A DNA stretch of 22,139 bases, from positions 1-22,139 of the forward strand of contig NZ_JAIOSW010000391.1 of NCBI RefSeq assembly GCF_021107415.1, written 5' to 3'. The first letter of the stretch is position 1. Each line of letters opens with the position of its first letter. The DNA comes from Desulfobacula sp. Lineage in GTDB: Bacteria; Desulfobacterota; Desulfobacteria; Desulfobacterales; Desulfobacteraceae. Under the pieces are notes generated by a model. That model saw only the letters and a list, made by a program, of their open reading frames with translations, was not told where the DNA came from and ran no database searches. Shown piece by piece: positions 21,315-22,139 of this stretch. Both the position numbers and the translations under genes were made by a program.

Positions 21315-22139
21315 TCAGGCCTTGGAAATTTTTGCTTTAATTCCAAAGGCAGCATCCAGTCCTGAACCGGATTCAATTACCGGGCCTATCAGGTCATTTA
21401 CATTAACACCTTTGTTTGACACATACTTATTATCAAAGGTATGACCAAGCCCTTCAACCATTCCAATTGCACCCGGCATCATGCCTTCGTTCAAGTTCAC
21501 CATAACACGGGCGGTACCCATTGGTGTTGTCAAAGTTGCAAATCCACCATCTTTTAAGCCCTTGGCAGTCAAAGGATTAACCTCCACCAGAATATCCACG
21601 CCTTTTAAAACTTTATCCGAAACAGTCTTAACTGCAAAAGGAGATGCGGCCGCTCCTGCACTGATCAACCTCATATTGTCAATTGGAATCAGTGTGAGCT
21701 CGTAATCTCCCTGGGCCTGAACCGTAGCGGGGTTATCGGCAAGAAAGGATATATTGACCGCTGCAGAGCCTTTGGGTGCGCCTTCGGATATGACGGCATA
21801 GCCTTCTTCTGATAAAGAGTCCCAGATTCCTGACGTCACACTTTCAAGGCATTCGTCATAGGATTCCCATTCAAAATTTTGGGCGATATTCCCTTCCAGA
21901 GCTTTTGCTATTAAAATGATAGCATCCCCGGAATTTTTAGTATTAAATACAGGTTCAACCACAGGTTTTGTAAGCCCCACAACACTCTTTGCAAGCCCTG
22001 CACAGGACGGCACATCTTCAAGCCGTTCCAAAAATATATGGTTTGGCAGAATAATATCCGCTTCTTTTGCCGTTTCATCAAGAAATGAGGAAAAACTTAC
22101 GACAAAAGGAATTTTTCCAATGGCTTGCAAAGAGTGTTG
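21315..22139 (-). CDS. qrcB: Menaquinone reductase, molybdopterin-oxidoreductase-like subunit QrcB (C-terminal part)
   Basis: The frame is open to the right edge, so only the last 274 residues are present; the real start is outside. FLDETAKEADIILPNHIFLERLED is the classical block of the molybdopterin oxidoreductase superfamily. The final 120 residues (VEVNPLTAKGLKDGGFATLTTP and following) match the C-terminal dinucleotide-binding (MopB-CT) domain. In characterised Qrc, this periplasmic subunit has the fold but no molybdenum was found in the complex. The cytochrome subunit gene qrcA would be expected further right, outside the window. Confidence 0.82.
   Translation of the reverse strand, partial: QHSLQAIGKIPFVVSFSSFLDETAKEADIILPNHIFLERLEDVPSCAGLAKSVVGLTKPVVEPVFNTKNSGDAIILIAKALEGNIAQNFEWESYDECLESVTSGIWDSLSEEGYAVISEGAPKGSAAVNISFLADNPATVQAQGDYELTLIPIDNMRLISAGAAASPFAVKTVSDKVLKGVDILVEVNPLTAKGLKDGGFATLTTPMGTARVMVNLNEGMMPGAIGMVEGLGHTFDNKYVSNKGVNVNDLIGPVIESGSGLDAAFGIKAKISKA

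Noticed and set aside
21263..21376. Longer start for qrcC
   Set aside because: It would overlap the qrcB 3' end by about 60 nt, and the added residues show no family feature; ATG 21262 has a ribosome-binding site and leads directly into the first cluster motif.
1..22139. CRISPR array, prophage, transposon or toxin-antitoxin system
   Set aside because: No regularly spaced repeats, integrase, transposase, phage structural gene or recognised toxin pair was seen on either strand.

Overview
The window looks like a chromosomal segment of a Gram-negative, anaerobic, sulfate-reducing bacterium of the Desulfobacterota (Desulfobacula/Desulfobacter-like). The base composition is AT-rich. The strongest marker is part of a qrc locus (menaquinone reductase QrcB-C-D) at the right end, a respiratory complex characteristic of sulfate reducers. 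No tRNA, rRNA, IS element, phage gene or CRISPR array was recognised.

Layout. (1) 1-1635, minus strand: a membrane-anchored transglutaminase-like protein followed by an exported right-handed beta-helix protein that runs off the left edge. (2) 1636-1992: a gene-free, AT-rich gap with a 21-bp-period tandem repeat. (3) 1993-3753, minus: hisC-cmk operon. (4) 3864-5697, plus: a NamZ-type (DUF1343/GH171) exo-muramidase overlapping an RNase HI gene with an N-terminal extension, closed by an intrinsic terminator; a small membrane protein faces it. (5) 6202-12629, plus: a tight five-gene envelope operon: PlsB-type acyltransferase, a MurU-AmgK fusion, a plant-type DapB, a DUF1232-J-domain fusion and an alpha/beta hydrolase. 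(6) 12677-13130: a cold-shock gene with its own strong promoter, about 126-nt leader and terminator. (7) 13138-14317: a probable decayed minus-strand gene, then a metallophosphoesterase. (8) 14448-15527, minus: patatin-like lipase. (9) 15642-16573, plus: a small membrane protein and an Hsp20 gene with terminator. (10) 16593-18737, minus: RecD2-type helicase. (11) 18804-22139, minus: qrcB (partial), qrcC, qrcD and a 51-residue membrane protein, ending at a strong terminator.

How the genes may work together. The most interesting theme is cell-wall salvage. A predicted exo-beta-N-acetylmuramidase without a signal peptide, and a single polypeptide combining a MurU-like uridylyltransferase with an AmgK-like sugar kinase, lie about 4 kb apart. 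Together they could turn muropeptide-derived MurNAc into UDP-MurNAc, bypassing de novo MurA/MurB. The fusion is co-transcribed with a lysine/DAP gene (dapB) and the first enzyme of phospholipid synthesis (plsB), so the operon appears to be about envelope building. Family assignments rest on motifs read by eye; no database search was possible.
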